Source: JBFMAI01 sp040755725 (GTDB taxonomy: Bacteria > Planctomycetota > Phycisphaerae > UBA1845 > Fen-1342). Taken from it: a stretch of 64,000 bases of DNA. This document shows, piece after piece, positions 52,135-61,023 of this stretch. Below the pieces are notes generated by a model. It was given only the letters and a program-made list of their open reading frames with translations. It was not told the DNA's origin and did not search any database. Positions within the stretch are counted from its first letter, which is position 1. Each line of letters begins with the position of its first letter. A program made the position numbers and the translations under genes. The stretch is from positions 1-64,000 of the forward strand of contig JBFMAI010000017.1 of NCBI GenBank assembly GCA_040755725.1, read 5' to 3'.

Positions 52135-52174
52135 GGTCACCTCCATGTGGCTGGCCGCCCATTGTACGCCACGC

Positions 52175-52225
52175 GGGGGGGTGAGGCTCCCGTCACTGCG
52201 GCTCGGCAGGAGCCTCGCCCTCCCG
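52175..52225. repeat. GGGAGGGCGAG-class hairpin element, copy D
   Basis: GGGGTGAGGCTCC (from 52178) pairs with GGAGCCTCGCCC (to 52220), followed by TCCCG; the loop holds CTGCGGCTCGGCA. It fills the gap between gapN and the hydroxyacid dehydrogenase gene. Confidence 0.65.
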
Positions 52226-53188
52226 TTACACGACCGGGTTCGGCGGCTCGTGGCCGCGGAGCACTGCGATCACGTTCTCCGCGACCATCTGCGACATCTT
52301 CTGCCGCGTCGCCGTCGCGGCACTGCCCAGGTGCGGCAGCAGCACGACGTTGGGCAAGTCGGTCAGCCCGGGCGTCAGCCGCGGCTCGTGTTCGTACACG
52401 TCCAGCCCCGCCGCCGCGATTCGTCGTTCGCGCAGCGCCTCGACCAGGGCCTTCTCGTCGATCACCGGTCCGCGGGCCGTGTTGATCAGGATCGCGGTGG
52501 GTTTCATCGACTTGAGCTCGGCGGCGCCGATCAGGTGGCGTGACTCGGGCGTCAGGGGGACGTGCAGCGAAACGACATCCGACACGGCCAGCAATTGCGG
52601 CAGTTCGACCTTCCGCGCGCCGAGTTTCTCTTCGAGTTCGTAGTTGATCCGGGCGTCGGTGTAAAGCACCCGCATTCCGAATCCCTGACTGCGCAGGGCC
52701 GTGGCGGTGCCGATGCGTCCGGCCCCAACGATGCCGAGCGTGGAGCCGGTGAGTTGCAGGCCGAGCAGTTGCAGGGGTGTCCAGCCGGTCCATCGGCCGG
52801 TGCGCACCAGTTGGTCGCCCTCGACGACGCGCCGGGCCGCCGACAGGATCAGCGCCCACGCGAGGTCCGCGGTCGCGTCGGTCAGCACGCCGGGGGTGTT
52901 CGTGACCCGCACGCCGCGTTGCCGGCAGGCTTCCAGGTCCACGTTATCGAAACCGACGGCGAAGTTGGCGACGACCTTGAGCGCGGGGCCGGCGGCCCGC
53001 AGCAGGTCCGCATCGACCTTCTCGCTGAGCATGGTGACCAGGCCGGCGGCCCCGGGGACGCGGCGGAGCAGCTCGTCCCGGCCGGGCGGGTCGTCCTGGT
53101 CCACCAGGTCCACCTGGAGCCCGGCCTGCTGCAACATCTCGGCCGCGGGCGGGGGGACGCGGCGAGTTATCACAATCCGCGGTTGCAT
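52226..53188 (-). CDS. D-2-hydroxyacid dehydrogenase (glyoxylate/hydroxypyruvate reductase-like)
   Basis: 320 residues from ATG 53188. NAD(P)-binding GAGRIGTATALRSQGFGMRV, catalytic Arg in INTARGPVIDEKAL, Glu in YEHEPRLTPGL and His in VVLLPHLGSAATATR. VANFAVGFDNVDLEACRQRG is the usual substrate-domain motif. The pattern is nearest to glyoxylate/hydroxypyruvate reductases (GyaR/GRHPR), which make glycerate; phosphoglycerate dehydrogenase is less likely as it lacks regulatory domains. It lies upstream of gapN on the same strand. Confidence 0.88.
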   Translation of the reverse strand: MQPRIVITRRVPPPAAEMLQQAGLQVDLVDQDDPPGRDELLRRVPGAAGLVTMLSEKVDADLLRAAGPALKVVANFAVGFDNVDLEACRQRGVRVTNTPGVLTDATADLAWALILSAARRVVEGDQLVRTGRWTGWTPLQLLGLQLTGSTLGIVGAGRIGTATALRSQGFGMRVLYTDARINYELEEKLGARKVELPQLLAVSDVVSLHVPLTPESRHLIGAAELKSMKPTAILINTARGPVIDEKALVEALRERRIAAAGLDVYEHEPRLTPGLTDLPNVVLLPHLGSAATATRQKMSQMVAENVIAVLRGHEPPNPVV

Positions 53189-53409
53189 CGGTGATTATGC
53201 TCCAATGAGGACTACAAGGACGGATAATAGAGCCGGGCCGGGGCGCGACACCAGCACCGCTGGACCCCGCCGCAGCGCTCGAACGACGGCGGCAATCCGC
53301 CGGCGCCGAGGTCGGCACTCCCCATTGCCACGACGCTCGCCCGCCCCCTCCCAGAGAGGGAGGAGAGTCGCGGGCCGACCGCTGCAGGGTTCGGATGAAC
53401 GCGTCCGGA

Positions 53410-53967
53410 CTACTTCGTCTTGAAGTAGATTTGGATCGTCTCGCTCTTATCGGCGGAAACCGTGAAGACCAGCAGGTACTCAACGCCGGGGACGAACTCG
53501 ACCTTCTCCACTTCCTTGTCCTTCTTGTCGAGGATTTTGAACTGGGGGCCGAGGTGGCCGAGGTCGTAATCGACGCCGGGCTTCATGTTCTGTTCGGGGT
53601 CGTTGGTGTCGCGGGGAAAGATTTTGTAGTCGGCGAGATCGGAGAAGTCGGCCTCGAACTTCTGGTGCACGGCCATCATGACCGACTTGATGAAGCCGAA
53701 CTTCTTGGGCTCGATGATCTCGTAGCGGAACGTCGGGGAGCCGGTGACCTCCTCCTTGATCGTGAAGGGCGAGTACCCGGCCAGGCCCTTCTTGAGCGTG
53801 TTCTGCTTGGCCTTTTCGCCGTCGAGGTACACGCGCAGGTTGGTGTCCTGGCGCGCCAAGTTCTTGCCGATCGAGAAGCCCGCGTGCCCGGCGCTGCTGC
53901 CGCTGCAACCCGCCAGGAACGTCACGCCCACCAACACCCCCGCTGCTGCGATGAGTCTGGTCAACAT
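53410..53967 (-). CDS. Lipoprotein, unknown function
   Basis: 185 residues from ATG 53967 (AAAGGATG upstream). The signal MLTRLIAAAGVLVGVTFLAGC has lipobox LAGC. The mature part is Lys/Asp-rich with beta strands (FTIKEEVTGSPTFRYEIIEP, FVPGVEYLLVFTVSADKSET). No family recognised. A short CCTCCC-AGAGA-GGGAGG hairpin lies downstream at 53347-53363. Confidence 0.65.
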   Translation of the reverse strand: MLTRLIAAAGVLVGVTFLAGCSGSSAGHAGFSIGKNLARQDTNLRVYLDGEKAKQNTLKKGLAGYSPFTIKEEVTGSPTFRYEIIEPKKFGFIKSVMMAVHQKFEADFSDLADYKIFPRDTNDPEQNMKPGVDYDLGHLGPQFKILDKKDKEVEKVEFVPGVEYLLVFTVSADKSETIQIYFKTK

Positions 53968-54256
53968 GGGTTCATCCTTTCCACTAACTGGCCCAACGAT
54001 GCACGTTGGCAACACCATCTGTGGCGGTCCCGGCCCGCCGGGGATCGTCGCGCCACACCGGGGGGCCAGTGTAGCGTCGCGGGGGGTTGGGACAACCCCG
54101 TTCGGCGCTGCGGGGCGGCGGCTTGGGTCTCGGCTGCCGTTTGGGCACCGGCCCGGCGACACGCCGGCGTGCGTTCGCCGGGGGTTTTTCGGCCGCGAGG
54201 TTGACCGCAAGAGCGCCCAACGGGGTCCCCGACACGAGTGCGCGGCGGGGCGTTCT

Positions 54257-54274
54257 GCCACTCGCGTGGCGGGC
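54257..54274. repeat. Tetraloop hairpin identical to that at 23842
   Basis: GCCAC-TCGC-GTGGC plus GGGC, the same 18 bases as at 23842-23859. A decayed second hairpin (CACGAGTG region, 54233-54240) precedes it, keeping the twin layout. The remaining 53968-54330 sequence shows no gene. Confidence 0.6.
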
Positions 54275-54330
54275 TCTGCTGGCGGCTGTAAGATGGGGGA
54301 ATCGCGGGCCGCGGACCCGGAGGACTCGGC

Positions 54331-54825
54331 ATGCGACATGCGCACGCGGACAGGGCGTTGCTGCTGGCCCTGCTCGACGAGGCGTTCGACCGGAAGTCCT
54401 GGCACGGGACGAACCTGCGCGGCAGCCTGCGCGGGCTCACGGCGACTCAGGCCGCCTGGCGGCCGGCGTCGGGCAAACACTCGATCGCCGAGATCGCCAT
54501 CCACTGCGCGTATTGGAAGTACAGCGTGCGCCGCCGTTTGCGTGGCGAGAAGCGCGGTTCGTTCGCGCTCAAGGGTAACAACTGGTTCGATCTCGGTCGG
54601 CCGCTGAGCGAAGCCGCCTGGCGACAAGGCCTCCGGTTGCTGTTGCGCGAGCACGATGCCCTGCGGGCCGCCGTGGCGGAGCTCACCCCGGCCCAGCTTG
54701 CCGGCCGGCCGCGCGACAGCCAGGTTTCGACCACGATGCTGGTCCGCGGCGTGGCGCTGCACGACGTCTACCACGCGGGGCAGATCCAGCTCCTCAAGGG
54801 GTTGCACCGCGGGCGGGACGACTGA
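54331..54825 (+). CDS. DinB-family protein
   Basis: 164 residues forming the DinB/YfiT four-helix bundle. The metal-binding histidines are in KHSIAEIAIHCAYWKYSVRR (His about 58) and in VALHDVYHAGQIQLLKG (two His near 145-149). DinB-like proteins include thiol-dependent transferases and DNA-damage-induced proteins; the reaction here is unknown. The glycosyltransferase starts 18 bases later. Confidence 0.82.
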   Translation: MRHAHADRALLLALLDEAFDRKSWHGTNLRGSLRGLTATQAAWRPASGKHSIAEIAIHCAYWKYSVRRRLRGEKRGSFALKGNNWFDLGRPLSEAAWRQGLRLLLREHDALRAAVAELTPAQLAGRPRDSQVSTTMLVRGVALHDVYHAGQIQLLKGLHRGRDD

Positions 54826-54843
54826 ACGACGGGCACGCGGCGT

Positions 54844-55845
54844 ATGATGAACGGTTGGCTCATTCTGAACGGCGGGGCGTTGGGGGACCTGGTGCTGACG
54901 ATCCAGCTTGCGCGACGGCTGCCGGGCGTCGCGGAGCACGGTCTGCACGTCATCTCCCGCGTGAACCCGGGCGATCTCTCGTTGTGCCGGCCGAGCATCA
55001 CGCGGCAATCGTCGGAGGGGCTCGGGCTGCACTGGCTGTTCTCCGATGCGGACGACCCACCGCCGGCGCCGCTGAACGACCAGGTTCGCGGCCGGCGCGT
55101 GATCAGCGCGCTCGGCGACCCGCACGCGCTCGTGCATCGGCGGCTGTTGGAGCTGAAGCCGGCCGCGCTGTACAGCATTGACCCGCGGTCGTCACCCGGC
55201 ATCGAGCGTCACATCACCGGGCAGTGGCAATCGCAGCTCGAGCGGCAGGGGCTTCTAGTTCCCAAGTGCATTCACCAGCGTCCGACGCAGCGCAGTCTCG
55301 GCGTCCCCGACGCCCTCCGCGCCCGCGGACGGGCGCTACTGGCGACGAGTGCTGCCGCACACGTCGGCGCGGCCCCGCCCCCGGACCCGGGAGCCCGGAC
55401 GCCGGTCGTCCTGATCCATCCCGGCAGCGGCGGCCGGCGGAAGTGCTGGCCGCTGGATCGGTTCATCGCCCTGGGGCGCGAGCTGCGCGAGCAACGTCCC
55501 GCGAACGTTGTGTTCCTGCTGGGGCCAGTGGAGCTGGAAACGTGGCCCGCCGGCGACATCGGTGCCATCGGCCGCGAGTTCCAAGTGCTCCGCTCCCCGT
55601 CGGCGGACGACCTGGTCGCGTTGTTGGCCGCGGCGGACATGTTCGTCGGCAACGACGCCGGCCCGACCCACCTGGCCGCGCTGCTGGGCACACGGACGGT
55701 CGCTGTATTCGGTACGACATCGGCGGCGGTTTGGCGGCCGCTGGGGAAGGCGGTGACGGTGGTGGCCGGCGAGCCGTCAAGCAGAGCGGAGAGCCCTTGG
55801 CCACCCAGCTTGGCGGCGGCGTCTGCGGCGGGAGACCTCTTGTAA
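54844..55845 (+). CDS. Glycosyltransferase family 9 (heptosyltransferase-like)
   Basis: 333 residues. The N-terminal GWLILNGGALGDLVLTIQLA is the GT9 GxGD opening, and the C-terminal domain has VVLIHPGSGGRRKCWPLDRF and the donor-binding MFVGNDAGPTHLAALLGTRT. GT9 enzymes add heptose or other sugars to lipopolysaccharide or similar glycans at the inner membrane. It stands alone with a DinB gene, so its acceptor is not indicated. Confidence 0.88.
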   Translation: MMNGWLILNGGALGDLVLTIQLARRLPGVAEHGLHVISRVNPGDLSLCRPSITRQSSEGLGLHWLFSDADDPPPAPLNDQVRGRRVISALGDPHALVHRRLLELKPAALYSIDPRSSPGIERHITGQWQSQLERQGLLVPKCIHQRPTQRSLGVPDALRARGRALLATSAAAHVGAAPPPDPGARTPVVLIHPGSGGRRKCWPLDRFIALGRELREQRPANVVFLLGPVELETWPAGDIGAIGREFQVLRSPSADDLVALLAAADMFVGNDAGPTHLAALLGTRTVAVFGTTSAAVWRPLGKAVTVVAGEPSSRAESPWPPSLAAASAAGDLL

Positions 55846-55882
55846 TTGTCTTGCTCAGAATGCCTTAGAGTTGCTGACGGGA

Positions 55883-55931
55883 CCCACCACGCAAGTGGTG
55901 GGCCGCTCGCCCCCCGCACTGGCGTGCGGGG
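55883..55931. repeat. Twin tetraloop hairpins
   Basis: CCCACCAC-GCAA-GTGGTGGG (55883-55902) and CCCCGCAC-TGGC-GTGCGGGG (55912-55931), both perfectly paired. Same design as 23814-23855. It lies after the glycosyltransferase stop; the rest of the 55846-56303 gap contains the next gene's promoter and leader. Confidence 0.7.
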
Positions 55932-56032
55932 TTGTGACGGGCGTTCTCAGTGCCTCTTGGGGCGGATCGGTGTCAACGCAGCGGGCGTCCGACAGGCCGC
56001 AGTCCCATTGCCGTTTTGATTTGAAATTCGCA

Positions 56033-56061
56033 TTGACATGATGATCCACAGGTCGCATACT
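56033..56061 (+). promoter_or_regulatory. Promoter of the PEP-CTERM gene
   Basis: TTGACA (56033-56038), 17 bases, CATACT (56056-56061). The start codon is at 56304, so the transcript would have an unusually long leader of about 235 bases in which I see no long open frame. Confidence 0.6.
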
Positions 56062-56303
56062 TGCGATTGGAGGAGTTTGGTTTGCGGTCCCTCGTCGCAT
56101 GGGAGCAGGCGCGAGCGTGAGGGTGCGACCCGGCGCGCTGACTCTGCGCTACGAACGCGTGTGCCGCTGACCGAGCCAGTACGGAACACTCCGACCACTG
56201 GGCGCACGGGATGAAACGGTCAAGTACCGGGGCAATGCTCGGCGAGGCATGGGGCCGCGCCGGCACGTGCCCGGAGTAGTAGGTTCTTCGTGAGGAGGAG
56301 AAC

Positions 56304-57002
56304 ATGCGGAAAGTCCTAGCGTTTGCGTTGATCGGGCTCATCGCCGCTCCGGTCTTCGCGCAAGGTTCGGTCGTAGTGCCCAACGCTTATGCGAACGTGA
56401 TGGGCACTCAGGGTCTCAACACGCCGCTGCGCGAGTTCACGCGCACGTTCGTGGAGCTGCTGCCGGCGAGCCAGCTCGCCACGGTCCCGGTGGGCGCCCA
56501 GATCACGGGCATCCAGTTCCGGATTTGGAGCGGCTCCACCGCCCCGTGGCCCTCGGTCAACGCCCCGTGGAACAACTACGACATCTACATGGGCAAGGCC
56601 GCGGTGAGCAGCCTGGGCGCGACGATCGCCAACAACTACGTCGCGGGCACGCGGACCTCGGTTCGGGCAGGCCCGATGACGATCCCGGCCAATTCGTTCG
56701 GGATCGGCTCGCCCACCAACCCGTTCGGCTACATGATGTCGTTCTCCACGCCGTACACCTACACGGGTGGCGACCTGGTGCTCGAGATCACGCACGACGG
56801 CAACACCGCGGCCACGTCGCAGTACTGCGACCACCCCGTCGGCTGGATGCCGGGCAGCAATCTGGCCGGCTACAACACCACCTACAACGCGACCACGCTC
56901 GCGTACTTCTATGACGCCCCGCTCGTCACCCAGGTCACCTGGGTTCCCGAGCCGGCGTCGCTGCTGGTGTTGGTGCTGGGCCTGGCGCTGCGGCGTCGTT
57001 AG
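56304..57002 (+). CDS. PEP-CTERM exported protein
   Basis: 232 residues from ATG 56304 behind GGAGGAG. A signal peptide (MRKVLAFALIGLIAAPVFAQ) and a C-terminal sorting tag VPEPASLLVLVLGLALRRR frame a beta-rich body (ITGIQFRIWSGSTAPWPS, TYTGGDLVLEITHDGN). PEP-CTERM proteins are processed by exosortase and handed to the cell surface or matrix. No exosortase gene is in the window. A strong promoter and a terminator make it a single-gene unit. Confidence 0.9.
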   Translation: MRKVLAFALIGLIAAPVFAQGSVVVPNAYANVMGTQGLNTPLREFTRTFVELLPASQLATVPVGAQITGIQFRIWSGSTAPWPSVNAPWNNYDIYMGKAAVSSLGATIANNYVAGTRTSVRAGPMTIPANSFGIGSPTNPFGYMMSFSTPYTYTGGDLVLEITHDGNTAATSQYCDHPVGWMPGSNLAGYNTTYNATTLAYFYDAPLVTQVTWVPEPASLLVLVLGLALRRR

Positions 57003-57048
57003 GCCGAAGCGGCCTGGTGATTTCTCACCAGTGGAGTTGGAGCCTCAG

Positions 57049-57084
57049 GCAACGGCGGTCTTCGGGCCGCCGTTGCTCTTTGTG
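57049..57084 (+). terminator. Terminator of the PEP-CTERM gene
   Basis: GCAACGGCGG (57049-57058), loop TCTTCGGG, CCGCCGTTGC (57067-57076), then TCTTTGT. Confidence 0.75.
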
Positions 57085-57178
57085 GCTCTTGACGCACGTG
57101 CGGGGAAGGCGTTGACCGGCCCCGAAGGATAGCGGCCGACCATCGCTGAGCGGGTGTGCGCGATTCGAGGGTGGACAA

Positions 57179-57240
57179 GGGGAGGGCGAGCCTCCCGGCG
57201 AGCCGCGGCTCGGCAGCCCCGGCACGCCGGAATCGCCCCC
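57179..57240. repeat. GGGAGGGCGAG-class hairpin element, copy B
   Basis: GGGGAGGGCGAGCCTCCCGG followed by CGAGCCGCGGCTCGGC and CCCCGGCACGCCGG. Nearly the same as copy A at 4119-4177 in the same orientation, and also in a gap between converging genes. Confidence 0.75.
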
Positions 57241-57296
57241 CCCCGGTGCCGCGCCTTCGCGCACGGCGACTTGGCGAGGGGCGTCGCGCTCCGCCG

Positions 57297-59498
57297 TCAA
57301 CCCGAGACGCGCGGGAGCGTGCGGGTGTCGCTTTCGGGTAGTTCTTCGCCGCGCGGGGGCCGTTGGCGGCGGTACTCGTCCATGCCGCTCGGCTCGGGGA
57401 AGGCGCGGGCGACGTCGAACCGGTAGAACTCGCACTCCGATTTGAGCAGCGGCAGCAAGTCGTCGTAGACGCCTTGCCGCAAGGGGAGCGGCGCGTTTTG
57501 CCACAGGCGGGTCTTGTGCAGGGTGAAGGCGGAGGAACGCGACGGGCGCGCAAGGTAGGCGCCGAACGCATCGACCTGCAACTGCGCGAAGTCCTTGAGC
57601 CACGTGCGCCGCGTCAGCGGGTCGTCGCGCTTGTCGCGCATGAAGCTCTCGTGGTAATCGCGGGCCGCGCGGATGTGGCGGGCATAACCCACGAAATCGC
57701 CGGCGGCCAGCGCGTCGTACGCCTGGATCAGCCAGGCGTCGACGATGATGAGGAGGTCGCGGCTGGCGGGGGCGAAGAGGCTGTCGCGGAAGCTGTCGAG
57801 CACGAAGTCGTGCAGGGACTTGGCGAACATCGGCTCGGGCCGGCCGTCGGGCGTCCGCGGGTAGAGCTGCCGCAGCGCGCGGTAGTAGCCGGCCGCCTCG
57901 GCCTCGCGGCCGGCGAGGTACAGCAGGCGGATGGCCTCGGTGAGGAAGTTAATGTGTCCGCCGCGGTATGTGCCGGGCAGCCCCGGCACGTCGCCGGTGG
58001 GGTCGAACAAGGCGCCGTACTGCACATAGGCCCGATGCATGGGCTCGATCATGTTCAGATCGCGGCTGAGGTTCAGGTAGGAGGCGTGGATCGCGTCAGG
58101 GTTGGGCTCGAAGACCAGGTGGCCGCGGAGGAACAGGCTGCGCAGGCAGAAGAACATGATGCGGGCGGTGTTGGTCTTGTCGTTGCCGAACTTGCTGACC
58201 GTGTCGCCGCCGGCCACCAGTCCGCGGGCCGCCCAATACAGGCCCTGGGCGTCGACCGAGCGCCAGTCGATGGGGCCGAATGTTTCCACCAGCTCAAGCA
58301 GAAAGGCGGGGTCGAGCTTGTAGACCTCACGCAAGACCTTGCGCTGGAGATACTGCACCAGCGCCGCGCCCGCCGGGTCGCCCGTCGGCAGTCCCAGGAT
58401 GCGGCCAAGCGCATCCATGCGTTCCTGCAGCGCGCTCGCGGCCCGCGACTCGCGGCCGAAGCGCTCGCGGAAGCCGGCGGGGTTGACCAGCGCGCGGTAG
58501 GGCAGGAAGAAGGCGTGCGCCAGGCCGCCCTCCCGCCAATAGGCGTCCTCGGTGAGGGGCGTGTCGCTGAGGTCGGTCCCCAGCGCGCGGAGCTCACTGA
58601 CCATCCGCCGGGCTTCCGGGTGCCGCGGGTACAACTCGGCCAGCGTGGGGGCCGCGTCGCGGATCGGGCGAAGTTGGTCGGCGGCGGCGCGCTGCGCGAT
58701 CTTGAACTCGATCGAGCCGGTCAGCGCGGGGGCGCGGCCGGCCTCGATGGCTGCGGGGTCAGGCATCGGCGGGGCCTCCAGCCCGACGTTTTCCGCCGCC
58801 TTGCGGAGTTTCTCCTGGCTTTGGGCGTACGTCCGGCGGGCGGCCTCCTCCAGCAGCTTGGGCTCTTCCAGCGTGGTCAGGTCCGCGGCGAGCGTGGCCG
58901 GATCGGCGCCCGCCAGCGGGTCGGGCGGGGGCCCGAGCACCAGGTGCATTCGCCAGGCCCAGTTGCACTTGTAGGCGTAGTGCTGCTCGTCGGTGTTTTC
59001 GCCCATCTTGTTGTTGAACGTCCAGGCGAGCTGCTTGTAGAGGTTGACCGCCTTGGGATTCAGCGGAATCCCGTGGTCGCGCAGCAGCTTCACGCCGTTG
59101 TAGACCCAGTTCCAGCGTTCTTCCGGCGTGAAGGTGGTGACGGAGATATTCCAGGCCAGGTTCCAGGAGGCGTATTCCCAGACGCCGGGGAAGTGCGGCT
59201 GGAGGGCGCAGATCCACTGGTGGAGCTGCATGGCGTCGTAGAAGCGGCCGGCCTGCTTGAGCTGGTCGGCGCGGATGAAGGCGATGTCGGCGATGAGCCC
59301 GCGGAAGGCGCCGAAGGCCTGGATGTAGAAGACGTACTCCGGCGGGGTGTTTTCGAGCGGGGAGTCGGCGCCCATCAGGTTGAGGGCCCGGCGCCCCTCG
59401 TTGATCGTGGGCATGCGGCTCGCGGCGACCCCCAGGAGGCCGACGCAGGCCAGCAGGCCGACGAGCTGGATGAAGCGCGAGCGGGACACGAAGGTCAT
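57297..59498 (-). CDS. Large membrane-anchored protein downstream of ABC genes
   Basis: 733 residues with one N-terminal transmembrane helix (LVGLLACVGLLGVAASRMPT); the rest is outside, helical and rich in aromatic residues (AFGAFRGLIADIAFIRADQL, HFPGVWEYASWNLAWNISVT). The first part looks TPR-like. I know similar proteins only as uncharacterised planctomycete proteins next to such ABC genes. It is last in a leftward operon after the SPFH and ABC genes, with a palindromic repeat between it and the permease. Probably a periplasmic component of that system. Confidence 0.65.
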   Translation of the reverse strand: MTFVSRSRFIQLVGLLACVGLLGVAASRMPTINEGRRALNLMGADSPLENTPPEYVFYIQAFGAFRGLIADIAFIRADQLKQAGRFYDAMQLHQWICALQPHFPGVWEYASWNLAWNISVTTFTPEERWNWVYNGVKLLRDHGIPLNPKAVNLYKQLAWTFNNKMGENTDEQHYAYKCNWAWRMHLVLGPPPDPLAGADPATLAADLTTLEEPKLLEEAARRTYAQSQEKLRKAAENVGLEAPPMPDPAAIEAGRAPALTGSIEFKIAQRAAADQLRPIRDAAPTLAELYPRHPEARRMVSELRALGTDLSDTPLTEDAYWREGGLAHAFFLPYRALVNPAGFRERFGRESRAASALQERMDALGRILGLPTGDPAGAALVQYLQRKVLREVYKLDPAFLLELVETFGPIDWRSVDAQGLYWAARGLVAGGDTVSKFGNDKTNTARIMFFCLRSLFLRGHLVFEPNPDAIHASYLNLSRDLNMIEPMHRAYVQYGALFDPTGDVPGLPGTYRGGHINFLTEAIRLLYLAGREAEAAGYYRALRQLYPRTPDGRPEPMFAKSLHDFVLDSFRDSLFAPASRDLLIIVDAWLIQAYDALAAGDFVGYARHIRAARDYHESFMRDKRDDPLTRRTWLKDFAQLQVDAFGAYLARPSRSSAFTLHKTRLWQNAPLPLRQGVYDDLLPLLKSECEFYRFDVARAFPEPSGMDEYRRQRPPRGEELPESDTRTLPRVSG

Positions 59499-59506
59499 TC
59501 TCCGGC

Positions 59507-59639
59507 GAATTCAAAAGGAAAAAGGAAAAATGAAAAAAGGGGGCCTGCGGGGTCGGGGGCTCCATGCCACATCGCAGTGGCGTCGGCCGGCCGGCGCCCT
59601 TTTTCAGTTTTGCCTTTTTCCTGCTTCATTTCCACATTC
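59507..59639. repeat. Short-word palindromic element between permease and downstream gene
   Basis: The left arm 59507-59544 is A/G-rich (contains AAAAGGAAAAAGGAAAAATG), and the right arm 59594-59639 is its imperfect complement (contains GCCTTTTTCCTGCTTCATTT). About 30 pairs form around a GC-rich loop of 50 bases. The right arm runs up to the permease stop codon. Confidence 0.75.
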
Positions 59640-61023
59640 ACACAATGACTTCCGCGATTTCGCGGCGGCGGAAGATCAGCCAACCGGGCAGCAACAGCAG
59701 CACGCCGCCGTACAAAACCGTCCGCGCTGCACAGCGCAGCATCAGTCCGTCCGGGATGGCCAGGCCGTCGACGACGTACGAAACGCCGCTGAAGTGGGCG
59801 AAATCGGGGACGGCGACGCGCAGAATCGGGACGAGCAGGCGGCGCACGTACGGCCCCAGCGGGCCGTACGGATCGAACTCGCCCAGCGCCTGGATATTGG
59901 TTCCCATCGCTTCCATCAGGTACGGGAACGTCAGGGCGATCAGAAAAAAGGCCCCCGTACACAGGCAGGCGACGGGGAAGGACACGAACACGCCGAAGAA
60001 CACGCCCAGGGCGCTCAGCAGGGCCAGTTGGAACACGATGATGAGCAGGGCCCGCAGGAAGTTGCCCTCGAAGCCGCCCACCTTGTAGAGGACCTGCAAG
60101 CTGTTGTCGCCTTCGAAGAAAATCGAGATCGGCGTCTCGGGCGGGTACACGTTGGACACGCCCAGATCGAGGACGCCGTTACGGACCGCGGCCTCCGCTC
60201 GCACGAGAAACTCGTGGGTCTCGGAGCTGCGGTCGCGGGTCTGCCGCTGGGCCAGCGGCGCCCCGGTTTCCGGGTCATGGATGACCCACATGATGGTCAG
60301 CATCTCCCCCGGCGGAATCGGCAACCCGCGGGCCTGGTAGCGGATTTGGATGACCGTGTCCTGGGTTTCCGGCGGGGCGAGCCCTTCGAAGCGGTAGATG
60401 CGGTAGCCGCCCGGCTCAATGTTCCGCCACTGGTTCATCACCTCCTGCGCCCGGGCGGCGAGGGCTTCCTTCTGCTGCGACGGCTCCAGCTCTCCCCGGT
60501 CGATCCGCTCCTGAACGTTCCGGGCGGCTTCCTGCACGATCTCCGCTTGCGGCACGGTCGGCCGGGCGGCCAGGCGGGCGGTCCAGACCACGTCGCGGAC
60601 CTGGAGGCGGTCGCGCTCGAACTGCTCGGGCCGCGACTGGATGAAGTAGGCCAGGCCGTAGATCGCCCCGCCGCACAACGCGACGATGAGCAGGTTCAGC
60701 AGCATCACGCCGAGCCACTTGCCGACCAGGATTTGGAAGCGGGTGACCGGTTTGGTGACAACCAGGTGCAGCGAGCGTTCCTTGATCTCGTGGGTGAGGG
60801 TCGCGCAGGAGAAGAAGACCGTCGCCAGGCTGAGCAACAGGCCCAGGGCCCCGAGCGAATAGGCCAGGAAGTTCTGGAGTCGCCCGGTGAGCGTGTCGTC
60901 GCCGCGCAGGGCAAACGGCATGCGCAGTACCAGAAAGACCAGCAGAATCAGGAACACCAGGACGATCCGCATCCGGACGCCCTCGGCGAACGTGAGCCGG
61001 GCGATGGCCAGGGCACGCCTCAT
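59638..61023 (-). CDS. ABC-2-type transporter permease
   Basis: 461 residues with the ABC-2 layout: a first transmembrane helix (IVLVFLILLVFLVLRMPFAL), a second group near 60-80 and 115-130, a long outer domain (about residues 150-330), and a C-terminal set of helices (LLIIVFQLALLSALGVFFGV, SFPVACLCTGAFFLIALTFP). It starts in an ATGA overlap with the ATPase gene, so subunits are made together. It is probably an exporter or a membrane-complex former of the NatB/Gld type; no substrate clue. Confidence 0.85.
   Translation of the reverse strand: MRRALAIARLTFAEGVRMRIVLVFLILLVFLVLRMPFALRGDDTLTGRLQNFLAYSLGALGLLLSLATVFFSCATLTHEIKERSLHLVVTKPVTRFQILVGKWLGVMLLNLLIVALCGGAIYGLAYFIQSRPEQFERDRLQVRDVVWTARLAARPTVPQAEIVQEAARNVQERIDRGELEPSQQKEALAARAQEVMNQWRNIEPGGYRIYRFEGLAPPETQDTVIQIRYQARGLPIPPGEMLTIMWVIHDPETGAPLAQRQTRDRSSETHEFLVRAEAAVRNGVLDLGVSNVYPPETPISIFFEGDNSLQVLYKVGGFEGNFLRALLIIVFQLALLSALGVFFGVFVSFPVACLCTGAFFLIALTFPYLMEAMGTNIQALGEFDPYGPLGPYVRRLLVPILRVAVPDFAHFSGVSYVVDGLAIPDGLMLRCAARTVLYGGVLLLLPGWLIFRRREIAEVIV

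Noticed and set aside
57363..59648. 761-codon open frame antisense to the large membrane-anchored protein
   Set aside because: The minus-strand protein has a membrane helix and natural composition; the plus-strand frame is rich in Ala/Gly/Val/Arg with no fold.
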